Positions 30,429-38,685 of a DNA stretch of 64,000 bases are shown here, piece by piece. A program made the position numbers and the translations under genes. This stretch comes from Solirubrobacterales bacterium (GTDB lineage: Bacteria; Actinomycetota; Thermoleophilia; Solirubrobacterales; Solirubrobacteraceae). The notes under the pieces are model-generated. The model searched no databases, had not been told where the DNA came from, and was given only the letters and a program-made list of their open reading frames with translations. Location of the stretch: assembly GCA_003138355.1 (NCBI GenBank), contig PLFX01000007.1:1-64000 (forward strand), written 5' to 3'. Each line of letters starts with the position of its first letter. The stretch's first letter is position 1.

Positions 30429-31490
30429 ATGTCGGCGCTCGCGGCCACCCGCGTCGTCATCGCCGACGACTCGGCGTTGATGCGGAGCGTGCTCAGCTCC
30501 GCGCTGCGCGAAGCGGGCATCGACGTCGTTGGTCAGGCCGCCAACGGCGATGAGGCCCTGAGGCTGTGCGAGGAGTTGCGCCCGGACGTCCTGTCGCTCG
30601 ATCTCGCGATGCCGGGGCGCGACGGCGTCGCGGTGTTGCGCGAGCTGCGCGCGCGGGAGGTCCCGATTCCGGTTGTCGTCGTTTCCGCATTCTCGGCGGC
30701 GGCCGGCGCACGGGCGGTCGACGCGCTCGCCGAGGGGGCCTTTGACCTGGTGGCGAAGCCTTCCTCCCGCGGCGAGCTTGGGAGCTTCACGAATGATCTT
30801 GTCGAGCGCGTCGAGCTCGCTCGCGTCGCGCCGCGCCGCAGGGGTCACCGTGACTCCCGCAGCCGCCCCTCGCGAACGCGCGCCAGGCACGTTCGCACGG
30901 CGCCGCGGCGAGCGCCGGGCGCCGCCCGCCCGCGAGTCGTGGTGATCGCGTGCTCGACGGGTGGTCCGCGCGCGCTGGCAGAGCTGCTGCCGCAGCTCCC
31001 GTCGCCGTTGGGGGACGGGACGTTGATCGTGCAGCACATGCCGCAGGGCTTCACGGCCTCGCTCGCCAGCCGCCTCGATCGCGTCTCGCAACTGAGCGTC
31101 CGTGAAGCGCACGAGAGCGAGCGGCTTGACCCCGTGCGTGCCCTCCTCGCGCCAGGTGGGCAGCACCTGCGGGTGGGGAGTGGTGGCGTCGTGACGCTCA
31201 GCGACGAGCCGCCCGTCGAGGGTCTGCGACCGCGTGCCGACCTCACGATTCACGACGCTGCGGAGGTTTGGGGCGACCGCGTGCTGCTCGTCGTGATGAC
31301 GGGAATGGGCCGGGACGGGCTCGCCGGAGCGGCCGATATTCACAGGGCGGGCGGCCGCGTAATCGTCGAGGCGGCCTCGAGCTGTGTCGTCCACGGCATG
31401 CCACGGGCGATCGTCGAGGCCGGACTCGCCGATGCCGAGTACGACCTGGCGGACTTGCCCGCGGCGATCATGACCGAGGTGCTCGCATGA
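30429..31490 (+). CDS. cheB: Protein-glutamate methylesterase CheB
   Basis: 353 residues. The receiver domain has the acidic pair Asp13-Asp14, phospho-acceptor Asp58 (LSLDLAMPGRDG) and a VVAKPSS-like lysine loop. The esterase domain holds the Ser-His-Asp triad in ACSTGGPRAL, IVQHMPQGFTASLA and MTGMGRDGLAGA. It removes methyl groups from receptor glutamates. The linker (about 135-175) is unusually Arg-rich and reads like a shifted frame; a pair of compensating frameshifts there cannot be excluded. The stop overlaps the cheR ATG. Confidence 0.94.
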   Translation: MSALAATRVVIADDSALMRSVLSSALREAGIDVVGQAANGDEALRLCEELRPDVLSLDLAMPGRDGVAVLRELRAREVPIPVVVVSAFSAAAGARAVDALAEGAFDLVAKPSSRGELGSFTNDLVERVELARVAPRRRGHRDSRSRPSRTRARHVRTAPRRAPGAARPRVVVIACSTGGPRALAELLPQLPSPLGDGTLIVQHMPQGFTASLASRLDRVSQLSVREAHESERLDPVRALLAPGGQHLRVGSGGVVTLSDEPPVEGLRPRADLTIHDAAEVWGDRVLLVVMTGMGRDGLAGAADIHRAGGRVIVEAASSCVVHGMPRAIVEAGLADAEYDLADLPAAIMTEVLA

Positions 31491-32290
31491 GCCGGCCCGC
31501 CGCTAGAGCCGTCCCGGTCACGGACGAGTATGTCGCCTTCTGCGAGGGCGTACGCCGCCTCGCGCGCGTCGACCTGACGCAGTACCGGCGGCTCCAGATG
31601 GAACGCCGAGTGCTGGCTTTTGCGCAGCGTCGCGGAAAGCCGAACCTGCTCGACTACCTGGCGCTGCTCGCGACCGATCCCGGCGAGCTCGACATGCTGC
31701 TCGACCGGATCACGATCAACGTCTCGCAGCTCTGGCGCAACCCGCTGCAGTGGCAGGCGCTCGCCGAGCAGGTCATCCCTGAGCTCGTACGCTCCGGGCC
31801 GCTTCGTGCCTGGAGTGCCGGATGCTCATACGGCGCAGAGGTCTTCACGATTGCGGCGGTCTGCCGCGAAGTCGCTCCATCGGCGGCCGTCTCCGTCCAG
31901 GGGAGCGATATCGACGAGCGCATGATCGCTCGCGCGCGGCTCGCGTGCTTCAGCGACGCCGACATGCGCACCGTGCCGCCGCGCTCGCTCGAGCGCTGGT
32001 TCGAACGGATCGACGGCGGCTGGCAGGTGCGCCCCGAGCTGACCGCGCTCGCGTCCTTCGCGGTCGAGAACCTGCTCGAGTGCGCAGCACCCCGCGGCTC
32101 GTACGACCTGATCGCCTGCCGCAACCTCGTCATCTACTTCACCGATGAGAGTCGCGCGACGCTCCACCGCATGCTCGCCGGCGCGCTCCGCCCCGGCGGC
32201 TGGCTCTTGGTCGGGTCCACTGAGCGCGTCGCCGATGCCGCGGCCCACGGACTCGAGCTCGTCTACCCGTTCATCTACCACAAGAGCTGA
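31487..32290 (+). CDS. cheR: Chemotaxis protein methyltransferase CheR
   Basis: 267 residues from ATG 31487. An N-terminal helical domain (RLQMERRVLAFAQRRGKPNL) precedes the SAM-binding domain with RAWSAGCSYGAEVFTIA, GSDIDERMIARAR and IACRNLVIYF. It methylates receptor glutamates. The usual FFR in the INVTEFFRNP block is LWR here (INVSQLWRNP), a variation of interest but outside the SAM site. The stop overlaps the cheA start (TGATG). Confidence 0.94.
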   Translation: MSRPAARAVPVTDEYVAFCEGVRRLARVDLTQYRRLQMERRVLAFAQRRGKPNLLDYLALLATDPGELDMLLDRITINVSQLWRNPLQWQALAEQVIPELVRSGPLRAWSAGCSYGAEVFTIAAVCREVAPSAAVSVQGSDIDERMIARARLACFSDADMRTVPPRSLERWFERIDGGWQVRPELTALASFAVENLLECAAPRGSYDLIACRNLVIYFTDESRATLHRMLAGALRPGGWLLVGSTERVADAAAHGLELVYPFIYHKS

Positions 32291-34302
32291 TGGATCCCAA
32301 CGAATACCTCCCGATGTTTGTCGCCGAGTGTCGCGAGCACCTGCAGGAGCTGAACCTCGCGATTGTCGCCCTCGAACAGACCCCGGATGACCCGGAAGGC
32401 GTCGACGCGATCTTCCGCGTTGTGCACTCCGTCAAGGGGATGGCCGGGACGATGGGCTTCGACGGCATGGCCCGGCTCACGCACGAGATGGAGGAGGTGT
32501 TCGAGCTCATCCGTCAGCGGCGCGGGGCGGTCGAGCGCGAGGCCATCGACATCGTGCTCGCCTGCCTCGACGAGCTTTCCGCAGCCCTCGATGCCATCGA
32601 GCGCGACGGACATGAGGTGATCGACCCGACGCCGCTCATTCCGCGCCTGCAAGCGCTCGTTCGCGGCCGCGACAAGGACACGGCGAGCAGCGACGACGAC
32701 GAAGCTGGTGAGCCGCCGCTCGGCGAGCCCCTGAACGTGCGCGTCGTCTTCGACGAGGCCGCGCAGATGCGCTCGGTCCTCGCGTACCTCGTCCTGAGCT
32801 CACTGCGCGAGCGCGGGCTCCTCGAGAGCTCGTCGCCTACCGAGGACGAGCTGGACGGCTGGGACGGAACGGCGATCGAGCTGACCTGCGTGCGCGGCGC
32901 GACGCTCGATGAGGTCAACGAGGTTGCGGCGGGCACTGAGGGCGTTGTCGCGGTGTCCGCTGACGGCGAGCACGTCGCGCCGCCGAGCGCTTCGGCTGCG
33001 GTCGGCGCTGAGCCCACGGCGCCGGATGAGGCTGGCAGCGACCAGCCGGAAGCTGTCCTGCTCGGCGACGCGCAAACGGACGACGCCGGACACGAGCCGC
33101 TACCGAGCGCGTCCATCGCGCGTGTACGGACCGTCCGCGTCGACGCCGAACGGCTCGATCAGCTCATGCATTGCATGGGCGAGCTTGTCGTCCACCGGAC
33201 ACAGCTCGCATCGCTGGTCGCCCAGTCCGACGTGCCCGGGATCGGGCAAGCGATGCAGGAGCTCGAGCGCAGCTCGCAGACCCTGCGTGCGATCGTGATG
33301 AAGGTCAGGATGATCGAGGTGGCGGCCGTCTTCGGTCGCCTGCCGCGGCTCGTGCGCGATCTCGCCGGGAAGCTCGGCAAGGACGTGGAGCTGAGCTTGA
33401 GCGGCGCCGATACCGAGCTCGACCGCACGGTCGTTGATGCAATTGGTGATCCGCTCGTCCATCTCGTACGCAATGCCATCGATCACGGGATCGAATCGAG
33501 CGCGGACCGTGTCCGCGCCGGCAAGCCGGCCACCGCCCAGCTGCGCCTCTCCGCACGCCAGGCGGGCGGCGGAGTGGTGATCAGCGTTGCCGACGACGGT
33601 TGCGGAGTCGACCCCGCGGCGGTCGCGGCGACGGCACGCGCCCGTGGGCTTGCGGTCCCGCCCGGCGATGAGCTGACGATGGAGCAGGCGATCGAGCTCC
33701 TGTTCACGCCGGGGTTCTCCACCGCTCGGACGCGCACCGACGTTTCGGGCCGCGGGGTCGGTCTCGACGCCGCGCGCGAAGCTGTTCGCGCGCTCGGTGG
33801 TGACATCGCCCTACAGTCGACGCCCGGGGCGGGAACGGCTGCGGAGATCCGCCTACCGCTGACGCTCGCGATCACTGCGGCGCTCGTCGTCGAGGTCGAC
33901 GGGCAACCGTTTGCCGTTCCGCTCGACCGTGTCGAGTGGACGCTGGCGCTAGCCCAGCACAACGTTCGCATGGCCGCCGGTCGGGCGATGCTCGTTCTGG
34001 CCGACGGCGTCATCCCGCTCTGCGATGCCGCGACCGTCCTGACCGGCCACGAGGCGAGCGTGCCCCCCGAGCACGCCGTGATCGTGCGCTCCGGCGACAC
34101 TCAGATCGCGCTCGCTGTCGGCGAGCTCATCGGCCAGCGCGAGCTCGTCACACGACCGCTCCCGCCGGAGCTCGAGCTGAGCCGGCCCGTGTCCGCTGGG
34201 GCCGTCCTCTCCGAGGGAGCTATCGCCCTTCTCGTGGACTGTGAGGCCCTGGCCCGCATCGTCTCCCGGGAGGTGAGCACATCCCATGGAATTGCTGCCT
34301 GA
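32290..34302 (+). CDS. cheA: Chemotaxis histidine kinase CheA
   Basis: 670 residues. The HPt domain has phospho-acceptor His46 (VVHSVKGMAGTMGF). A P2-like segment (about 135-225) and an acidic linker follow, then the dimerisation helices from TVRVDAERLDQLMHCMGELV. The HATPase has an N-box HLVRNAIDHGIESS, G1 ISVADDGCGVDP and G2 SGRGVGLDAAREAV. A C-terminal CheW-like domain starts at ITAALVVEVDGQPFAVPLDR. It phosphorylates CheY and CheB in response to receptors. Length and domain order are normal. Confidence 0.96.
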   Translation: MDPNEYLPMFVAECREHLQELNLAIVALEQTPDDPEGVDAIFRVVHSVKGMAGTMGFDGMARLTHEMEEVFELIRQRRGAVEREAIDIVLACLDELSAALDAIERDGHEVIDPTPLIPRLQALVRGRDKDTASSDDDEAGEPPLGEPLNVRVVFDEAAQMRSVLAYLVLSSLRERGLLESSSPTEDELDGWDGTAIELTCVRGATLDEVNEVAAGTEGVVAVSADGEHVAPPSASAAVGAEPTAPDEAGSDQPEAVLLGDAQTDDAGHEPLPSASIARVRTVRVDAERLDQLMHCMGELVVHRTQLASLVAQSDVPGIGQAMQELERSSQTLRAIVMKVRMIEVAAVFGRLPRLVRDLAGKLGKDVELSLSGADTELDRTVVDAIGDPLVHLVRNAIDHGIESSADRVRAGKPATAQLRLSARQAGGGVVISVADDGCGVDPAAVAATARARGLAVPPGDELTMEQAIELLFTPGFSTARTRTDVSGRGVGLDAAREAVRALGGDIALQSTPGAGTAAEIRLPLTLAITAALVVEVDGQPFAVPLDRVEWTLALAQHNVRMAAGRAMLVLADGVIPLCDAATVLTGHEASVPPEHAVIVRSGDTQIALAVGELIGQRELVTRPLPPELELSRPVSAGAVLSEGAIALLVDCEALARIVSREVSTSHGIAA

Positions 34303-34333
34303 CCCACGTGACCCTGTAACAGAAGGGAGCCCG

Positions 34334-34924
34334 ATGACGGCCACCTACTCTGACGCGCAGCTCGATGCGCTGCGAGAAGTAGCCAACATCGGCTCGAGCA
34401 CCGCGGCGACCGCGCTGTCGTCGATGACCGGGATCTCCGTCACGGTCAGCACCCCGCACGCGCGGGCGATGGCACTTGCCGACGCGATCGAGTACGCGGG
34501 TCCGGGGGAGACCGTCGTCACGACCATCCTGATCCCGGTCGTCGGCGACCTCGACGCGATCGTGCTGATGGTGCTCCAGCCTGAGACCGAGGCGGCGGCC
34601 TGCCGCCTGCTGGGCGTCGAGCAGGACAGCGAGGTGGGCGTGTCGGCCCTACTCGAGCTCGGGAACATCCTCGGTGCCTCTTACCTCGGCGCCTTGGTCA
34701 CGCTCACCGCGCTGCGGCTCGAGCCGACGCCTCCCGAGATGGTCCGCGACATGCTGGCGGCGACATTGGCGAGCGCGCTGCTCATCGATGTGCGTGAGGA
34801 GATCGTGTTCGTGCTCGAATCAACGCTTTCGATCGCCTCGCACCAGTGCTCCCCGATGTTCCTCTTCGTGCCCACACGAGGCAGCGTCGACGACATCCTC
34901 AAGCGGCTGCACCTGACAGCGTGA
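34334..34924 (+). CDS. cheC: CheY-P phosphatase CheC
   Basis: 196 residues. Both active-site half-motifs of the CheC family are present: LREVANIGSSTAATALS and LLELGNILGASYLGALV, each with the Glu and Asn that attack CheY-P. This two-site form is typical of CheC, which CheD stimulates. ATG 34334 follows AGAAGGGAG; an ATG at 34286 inside cheA lacks such a site. The stop overlaps the cheD GTG. Confidence 0.92.
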   Translation: MTATYSDAQLDALREVANIGSSTAATALSSMTGISVTVSTPHARAMALADAIEYAGPGETVVTTILIPVVGDLDAIVLMVLQPETEAAACRLLGVEQDSEVGVSALLELGNILGASYLGALVTLTALRLEPTPPEMVRDMLAATLASALLIDVREEIVFVLESTLSIASHQCSPMFLFVPTRGSVDDILKRLHLTA

Positions 34925-35451
34925 GAGATCGCGAAATATTCGTGCGCATGGGCGAGCTGGCCGTCAGCGGAGCTGCGAAGGACGTTCTGACGACGATCGG
35001 GCTCGGATCGTGTGTCGGGCTCGTGCTGCTCGACAGCAGCCGCTCCACGGCCGGCCTCGCCCACGTGGTCTATCCGCATTCGACACCGGACACGCGCTCA
35101 GGTGGCCAGCCGGCCAAGTACGCGGACACGGTGGTCCCGGCGCTCGTCGGCGCGATGGGCCGCCTCGGCAGCCTGCGCGGCGCACTCGAGGCCGTACTGG
35201 TCGGCGGCGCGCGAATGTTCGCGTTCGTGCGCGCGCCGGAGCTCGACATCGGTTCCGCGAATGTGGATGCGGTCGCTCGCGCGCTCGCACAGGCCGAGAT
35301 CCCGATCCGCATCTCGCTGACGGGCGGCTCGATCGGGCGCAGTGTGCGGGTCCGTGCCGCCGGCGGCCTGATCGCTATTCGCGAGGCCGGTACCGCCAAC
35401 CGCGTCTATTCGACAGCCGGCGGGCTCCTCGAGGAGGTGGCGAGCGGGTGA
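34921..35451 (+). CDS. cheD: Chemoreceptor glutamine deamidase CheD
   Basis: 176 residues from GTG 34921. The catalytic cysteine sits in TTIGLGSCVGLVLLD and the histidine in GLAHVVYPHS; AKYADTVVPALV and GGSIGRSVRV are also family blocks. CheD deamidates receptor glutamines and binds CheC. Its presence implies MCP-type receptors elsewhere in the genome. The last bases overlap the start of the unknown 90-aa gene. Confidence 0.94.
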   Translation: MRDREIFVRMGELAVSGAAKDVLTTIGLGSCVGLVLLDSSRSTAGLAHVVYPHSTPDTRSGGQPAKYADTVVPALVGAMGRLGSLRGALEAVLVGGARMFAFVRAPELDIGSANVDAVARALAQAEIPIRISLTGGSIGRSVRVRAAGGLIAIREAGTANRVYSTAGGLLEEVASG

Positions 35452-35720
35452 GCGAGCAGCTCGACTACGGGGTGCGCGGTCAGCATGATTGCGCGGTTGC
35501 AGTTCTGGATTGCGCGGTCGATGACACGGAAGAGTTTTGCGTCAACGGAACGCCGTACGGCGACGGCCGCGTGTTGCTCGCCGGCGGCAAGTGGGCGGTC
35601 ATGATCGAGGAAATCCTTCCGCAGGCCGATGAGATGACAGCAGAGCTCGACAGCTCGAAGGCAAGGATGGAAATGGACGACCTCGGCGAAACACTAGGTG
35701 CGAAAGAAGGGAGTGGTTGA
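35448..35720 (+). CDS. Unknown 90-residue protein inside the chemotaxis operon
   Basis: GTG 35448 overlaps the cheD stop (GTGA) and its own stop shares a base with the cheY ATG, so coupling on both sides is tight. The product is acidic, with a VNGTPYGDGRVLLAGGKWAV core of likely beta-strands, an IEEILPQADEMTAELDSSKA helix and two cysteines near residues 15 and 22. It has no membrane segment and no motif of CheV, CheX, CheZ or FliY/FliN that I can see. A role in tuning CheC/CheD or CheY is inferred from position only. Confidence 0.7.
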   Translation: MSEQLDYGVRGQHDCAVAVLDCAVDDTEEFCVNGTPYGDGRVLLAGGKWAVMIEEILPQADEMTAELDSSKARMEMDDLGETLGAKEGSG

Positions 35721-36079
35721 TGGCGAGAGTGCTTGTAGTCGACGATGCGCTGTTCATGCGCAGGGTCGTCTCCGACGCCGTCGCCGCCGGGGGCCATGAG
35801 GTGGTCGGTGAAGCCGCCAACGGCGTCGAGGCGGTCGAGCGGTTCATGGAGCTGCGGCCCGACGTGACGACGCTCGACATCACGATGCCGGAGAAGGACG
35901 GGCTCACCGCGCTGCGCGAGATCATCGCGCTGGACCCAGGCGCGCGCGTGGTCATGTGCTCGGCGCTTGGCCAGGAAAGCAAGGTGCTCGAGGCGATGAA
36001 GGCGGGCGCGAAGTACTTCGTCGTCAAGCCGTTCGAGGAGTCACGCCTGGTAGCTGCCGTCAACAAGGCGATCGGCTAG
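35720..36079 (+). CDS. cheY: Chemotaxis response regulator CheY
   Basis: 119 residues, a stand-alone receiver domain. The acidic pair Asp8-Asp9, phospho-acceptor Asp53 (TLDITMPEKDG), the Ser in VVMCSALGQ and the lysine of FVVKPFEES are all present. Phosphorylated by CheA, it would act on a motor switch or another output not seen here. ATG 35720 overlaps the preceding stop. It is the last clear gene of the operon. Confidence 0.94.
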   Translation: MARVLVVDDALFMRRVVSDAVAAGGHEVVGEAANGVEAVERFMELRPDVTTLDITMPEKDGLTALREIIALDPGARVVMCSALGQESKVLEAMKAGAKYFVVKPFEESRLVAAVNKAIG

Positions 36080-36211
36080 ATGGTTGACTCCGCGACCGCG
36101 CTCCGCTGGGAGGCCGCGATGGCCGCCCCGGTGGGTGCGACCGGGGAGCCAGCCATCCTGCACGGTCGCTGGCATCGAGCCGCGCAGCAACTCGCGCGCG
36201 GCGAGCTATAG
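36080..36211 (+). CDS. Possible 43-residue ORF directly after cheY
   Basis: An ATG abuts the cheY stop and opens 43 codons (MVDSATALRWEAAMAAP...) ending at TAG 36209-36211. There is no separate ribosome binding site, so it would depend on coupling. Amino-acid composition is unremarkable and no family is recognised. It may be chance. Confidence 0.22.
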   Translation: MVDSATALRWEAAMAAPVGATGEPAILHGRWHRAAQQLARGEL

Positions 36212-36212
36212 T
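36207..36212 (+). promoter_or_regulatory. -10 element for the acidic membrane protein gene
   Basis: TATAGT ends 8 bases before ATG 36221 with no Shine-Dalgarno sequence between, a leaderless arrangement. Confidence 0.45.
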
Positions 36213-36220
36213 GATCCGCG

Positions 36221-36916
36221 ATGCCGCTGGACCAAGGCGACGGTGATCGTGAGACTGCTCGCAAGCGCGGACGCCGGGGCTCACGTGTTCTCAAGCTGAC
36301 GCTGGTCGGCGGCGCCGTCGCGCTGCTCGTACGCGCGGATCTCCGCAACCGGCTGCTGAACCTCCTCTTTGGGGCGGAAGAGGAGTTTGACTACAGCCCG
36401 TTGACCGAGCCGCCGGCCCCGTCCGAGCCGCCCGAGGTTCGCTCCGAGCCATTCGTCCAGAGCGCCGCGCACGAGTCCGCGGGTGAGGAGCCCGAGCGCG
36501 AAGACGCACCGGAGATCGCCGAGTCCGACGAGGAGCCGGGCTGGGAGTTCACGCCACGGCCCGTGCCGGTCGAGGGCGAGCCCGACTGGGCGCAGGCGCA
36601 GACGGCGCGCTTCGAGGAGGAGCCCGACCACGAGGACGATGCGCAAGCCGGCGAGGCGGATGAAGAAGAACAGGAATCCTCGCCCGCTGGGTCGCCGCTC
36701 GCCGAGCCTTCGCCGCCCGCGGATGAGACTTCCCGCGGCCCAACTTCGATCGCGCCTTCGCCGGCCGACTGGCGTGCGGCCGCGGCTGAGCACGAGCAGG
36801 ACACAGACGACGAGCCGCAGCGCAACGCAGCAGGTACGGAGGACTCGAGCGTCGAGCCGCCCGCGCCGCCCGTCGGTTGGTGGCAGCCGACCAGGCCGGG
36901 GCTCGAGCCGCGCTAG
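36221..36916 (+). CDS. Acidic, Pro-rich protein with one membrane segment
   Basis: 231 residues. After a basic N-terminus (ETARKRGRRGSRVLK) comes a single hydrophobic stretch, LTLVGGAVALLVRADLRN. The rest, from about residue 50, is rich in Glu, Asp, Pro and Ser and looks disordered, ending PPVGWWQPTRPGLEPR. No family is recognised. It faces glyS tail to tail (16-bp gap). A structural or regulatory membrane protein is possible. Confidence 0.65.
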   Translation: MPLDQGDGDRETARKRGRRGSRVLKLTLVGGAVALLVRADLRNRLLNLLFGAEEEFDYSPLTEPPAPSEPPEVRSEPFVQSAAHESAGEEPEREDAPEIAESDEEPGWEFTPRPVPVEGEPDWAQAQTARFEEEPDHEDDAQAGEADEEEQESSPAGSPLAEPSPPADETSRGPTSIAPSPADWRAAAAEHEQDTDDEPQRNAAGTEDSSVEPPAPPVGWWQPTRPGLEPR

Positions 36917-36932
36917 CGGCCGCTCGCCGCCT

Positions 36933-38291
36933 TCACAGCTCGAGCTTCGGTGTCTGCCAGCTCGCCAGAACGCGGAGCGCGAGCTCGTCCGCGAGACCCT
37001 CGATCGGCACGCGCTCCTGTGCGAGCGTGTCGCGATCGCGGAGCGTGACCGTACGCGCGCTGACCGACTCGTGGTCGATTGTCACGCACCACGGTGTCCC
37101 GATCTCGTCCTGACGTCGGTAGCGCCGGCCGATCGAGCCGCCCTCGTCATATTCCGCCTGGATGGCCCCGCGCAGCGCGTCGTAGACCTCGGTCGCGAGC
37201 TCGGGCTGCCCGTCCTTTCGCAGCAGCGGGAGCACCGCGACCTTGATCGGCGCGAGCCGGGGGTGCAGCCGTAGCACGGTCCGCGTCTCGCCCTCGACCT
37301 CCTCCTCGTCGTAGGCGTCGGCGAGGAAGGCCAGCGTCGCGCGATCGGCGCCCGCGGCGGGCTCGATCACGTGCGGGACGAAGCGCTCCTTGGTCTGCTG
37401 GTCAAAATACTCGAGCGTCTCGCCGGAGTACTGCGCGTGCTGGCGCAGATCGAAATCACCGCGGTTGGCGATCCCCTCGAGCTCCGACCAGCCGATCGGG
37501 AACAGGTACTCGACGTCGCTGGTCTGGCTCGAGTAGTGCGATAGCTCGTCGGGTTCGTGCGGGCGCAGGCGCAGGTGATCAGGACGGATCCCGAGCTCCA
37601 GGTACCAGTCACGCCGCGCAGCCGTCCAGTACTCGAACCATTTCGACGCATCGGCGGGCGGCACGAAGTACTCCATCTCCATCTGCTCGAACTCGCGCGT
37701 GCGGAAGATGAAGTTGCCCGGAGTGATCTCGTTACGGAACGACTTGCCGACCTGGGCGATCCCGAACGGCGGCTTCTTGCGCGCGAACTGCAACACGTTC
37801 TTGAAGTTGATGAAGATGCCCTGGGCCGTCTCCGGCCGCAGGTAGACCGCTGCGCCCGACTCCTTCACCGGGCCGACCGTGGTCTCAAACATGAGATTGA
37901 ACTCGCGCGCCTGCGTCAGATCGCATTGCGGCGCTTGTCCGGGATGCTTCGAGGGCGCGTGTCCGCACGGAGCCTGCTCGAGCTGATCGGCGCGGAAGCG
38001 CTGCTTGCAGAAGCGGCAGTCGACGAGCGGGTCGGTGAAGTTCGCCAGGTGGCCCGAGGCCTCCCACACGCGCGGGTGCTGGATGATCGCCGAGTCCAGC
38101 GCGACGATGTCGTCGCGCTCCTGGAGCATCGCGCGCCACCAGGCGTTCTTCACGTTCGTCTTCAACAGCACCCCGTAGTGGCCATAGTCGTAGGTCGACC
38201 CAACTCCGCCATAGATCTCGGAGCTCGGGAAAATGAAGCCGCGCCGCTTGGCCAGCGACACGAGCTTCTCCATCGTTACGACGTCCGCCAT
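36933..38291 (-). CDS. glyS: Glycyl-tRNA synthetase (alpha2, class II)
   Basis: 452 residues from ATG 38291, the single-chain GlyRS common in actinobacteria. It contains KRRGFIFPSSEIYGG, a possible zinc-binding Cys group (CRFCKQRF...APCGH), class II motif 2 (FRNEITPGNFIFRTREFEQM), FVPHVIEPAAGADR and an anticodon-binding C-terminus. It charges tRNA-Gly. Two further in-frame ATGs lie at 38303 and 38312, but TACCAT on the minus strand (38307-38302) ends 10 bases before 38291. That favours 38291 and a leaderless mRNA. Confidence 0.96.
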   Translation of the reverse strand: MADVVTMEKLVSLAKRRGFIFPSSEIYGGVGSTYDYGHYGVLLKTNVKNAWWRAMLQERDDIVALDSAIIQHPRVWEASGHLANFTDPLVDCRFCKQRFRADQLEQAPCGHAPSKHPGQAPQCDLTQAREFNLMFETTVGPVKESGAAVYLRPETAQGIFINFKNVLQFARKKPPFGIAQVGKSFRNEITPGNFIFRTREFEQMEMEYFVPPADASKWFEYWTAARRDWYLELGIRPDHLRLRPHEPDELSHYSSQTSDVEYLFPIGWSELEGIANRGDFDLRQHAQYSGETLEYFDQQTKERFVPHVIEPAAGADRATLAFLADAYDEEEVEGETRTVLRLHPRLAPIKVAVLPLLRKDGQPELATEVYDALRGAIQAEYDEGGSIGRRYRRQDEIGTPWCVTIDHESVSARTVTLRDRDTLAQERVPIEGLADELALRVLASWQTPKLEL

Positions 38292-38338
38292 CGGCCGTGG
38301 CATGGTAGCCACTGGGCGGGGATCCGCCGCGCTGCCCG

Positions 38339-38344
38339 TATCAT
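38339..38344 (+). promoter_or_regulatory. -10 element of the FmdB-like gene, leaderless type
   Basis: TATCAT ends 8 bases before ATG 38353; no Shine-Dalgarno sequence is visible. Confidence 0.45.
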
Positions 38345-38352
38345 TGAGCGCA

Positions 38353-38667
38353 ATGCCGATCTACGAGTACCGCTGCGATAACGGCGACATTTTCGAAGCG
38401 ATGCAGAGCTTCAGCGACGAGCCGCTGACCGAGTGCGAGGTCTGCGGCGCGCCCGTGCAACGCGTCATGTATGCCCCGGCGATCCATTTCAAGGGCAACG
38501 GCTTCTACAGCACCGACTACGCGCGCCGCACGCCCACCAAGTCCGACGACAACGACTCGGACAAGAGCACCGCGAGCTCGTCGAGCTCGCAGACCGAGAA
38601 TCCGGCCGCCACGACGGAGAAGGCCGCGGTGACGGCCACCTCTCCGCCGAAGTCGGCCAAGGATTGA
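38353..38667 (+). CDS. FmdB-family zinc ribbon protein
   Basis: 104 residues. The N-terminus MPIYEYRCDNGDIFEAMQ with a later CEVCGAPVQRVMYAP is the FmdB/CxxC_CxxC_SSSS regulatory family; the first CxxC is degenerate (single Cys8). The tail is rich in Ser, Thr and Asp and low in structure. Members are widespread in actinobacteria without an agreed role. It is divergent from glyS across 61 bp. Confidence 0.85.
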   Translation: MPIYEYRCDNGDIFEAMQSFSDEPLTECEVCGAPVQRVMYAPAIHFKGNGFYSTDYARRTPTKSDDNDSDKSTASSSSSQTENPAATTEKAAVTATSPPKSAKD

Positions 38668-38685
38668 GCGGCACCGGCGCGGGAC

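Noticed and set aside
36084-36299. 71-residue frame between cheY and the acidic membrane gene
   Set aside because: It overlaps the better-supported start at 36221 in another frame, is Arg/Ser-rich and has no ribosome binding site.
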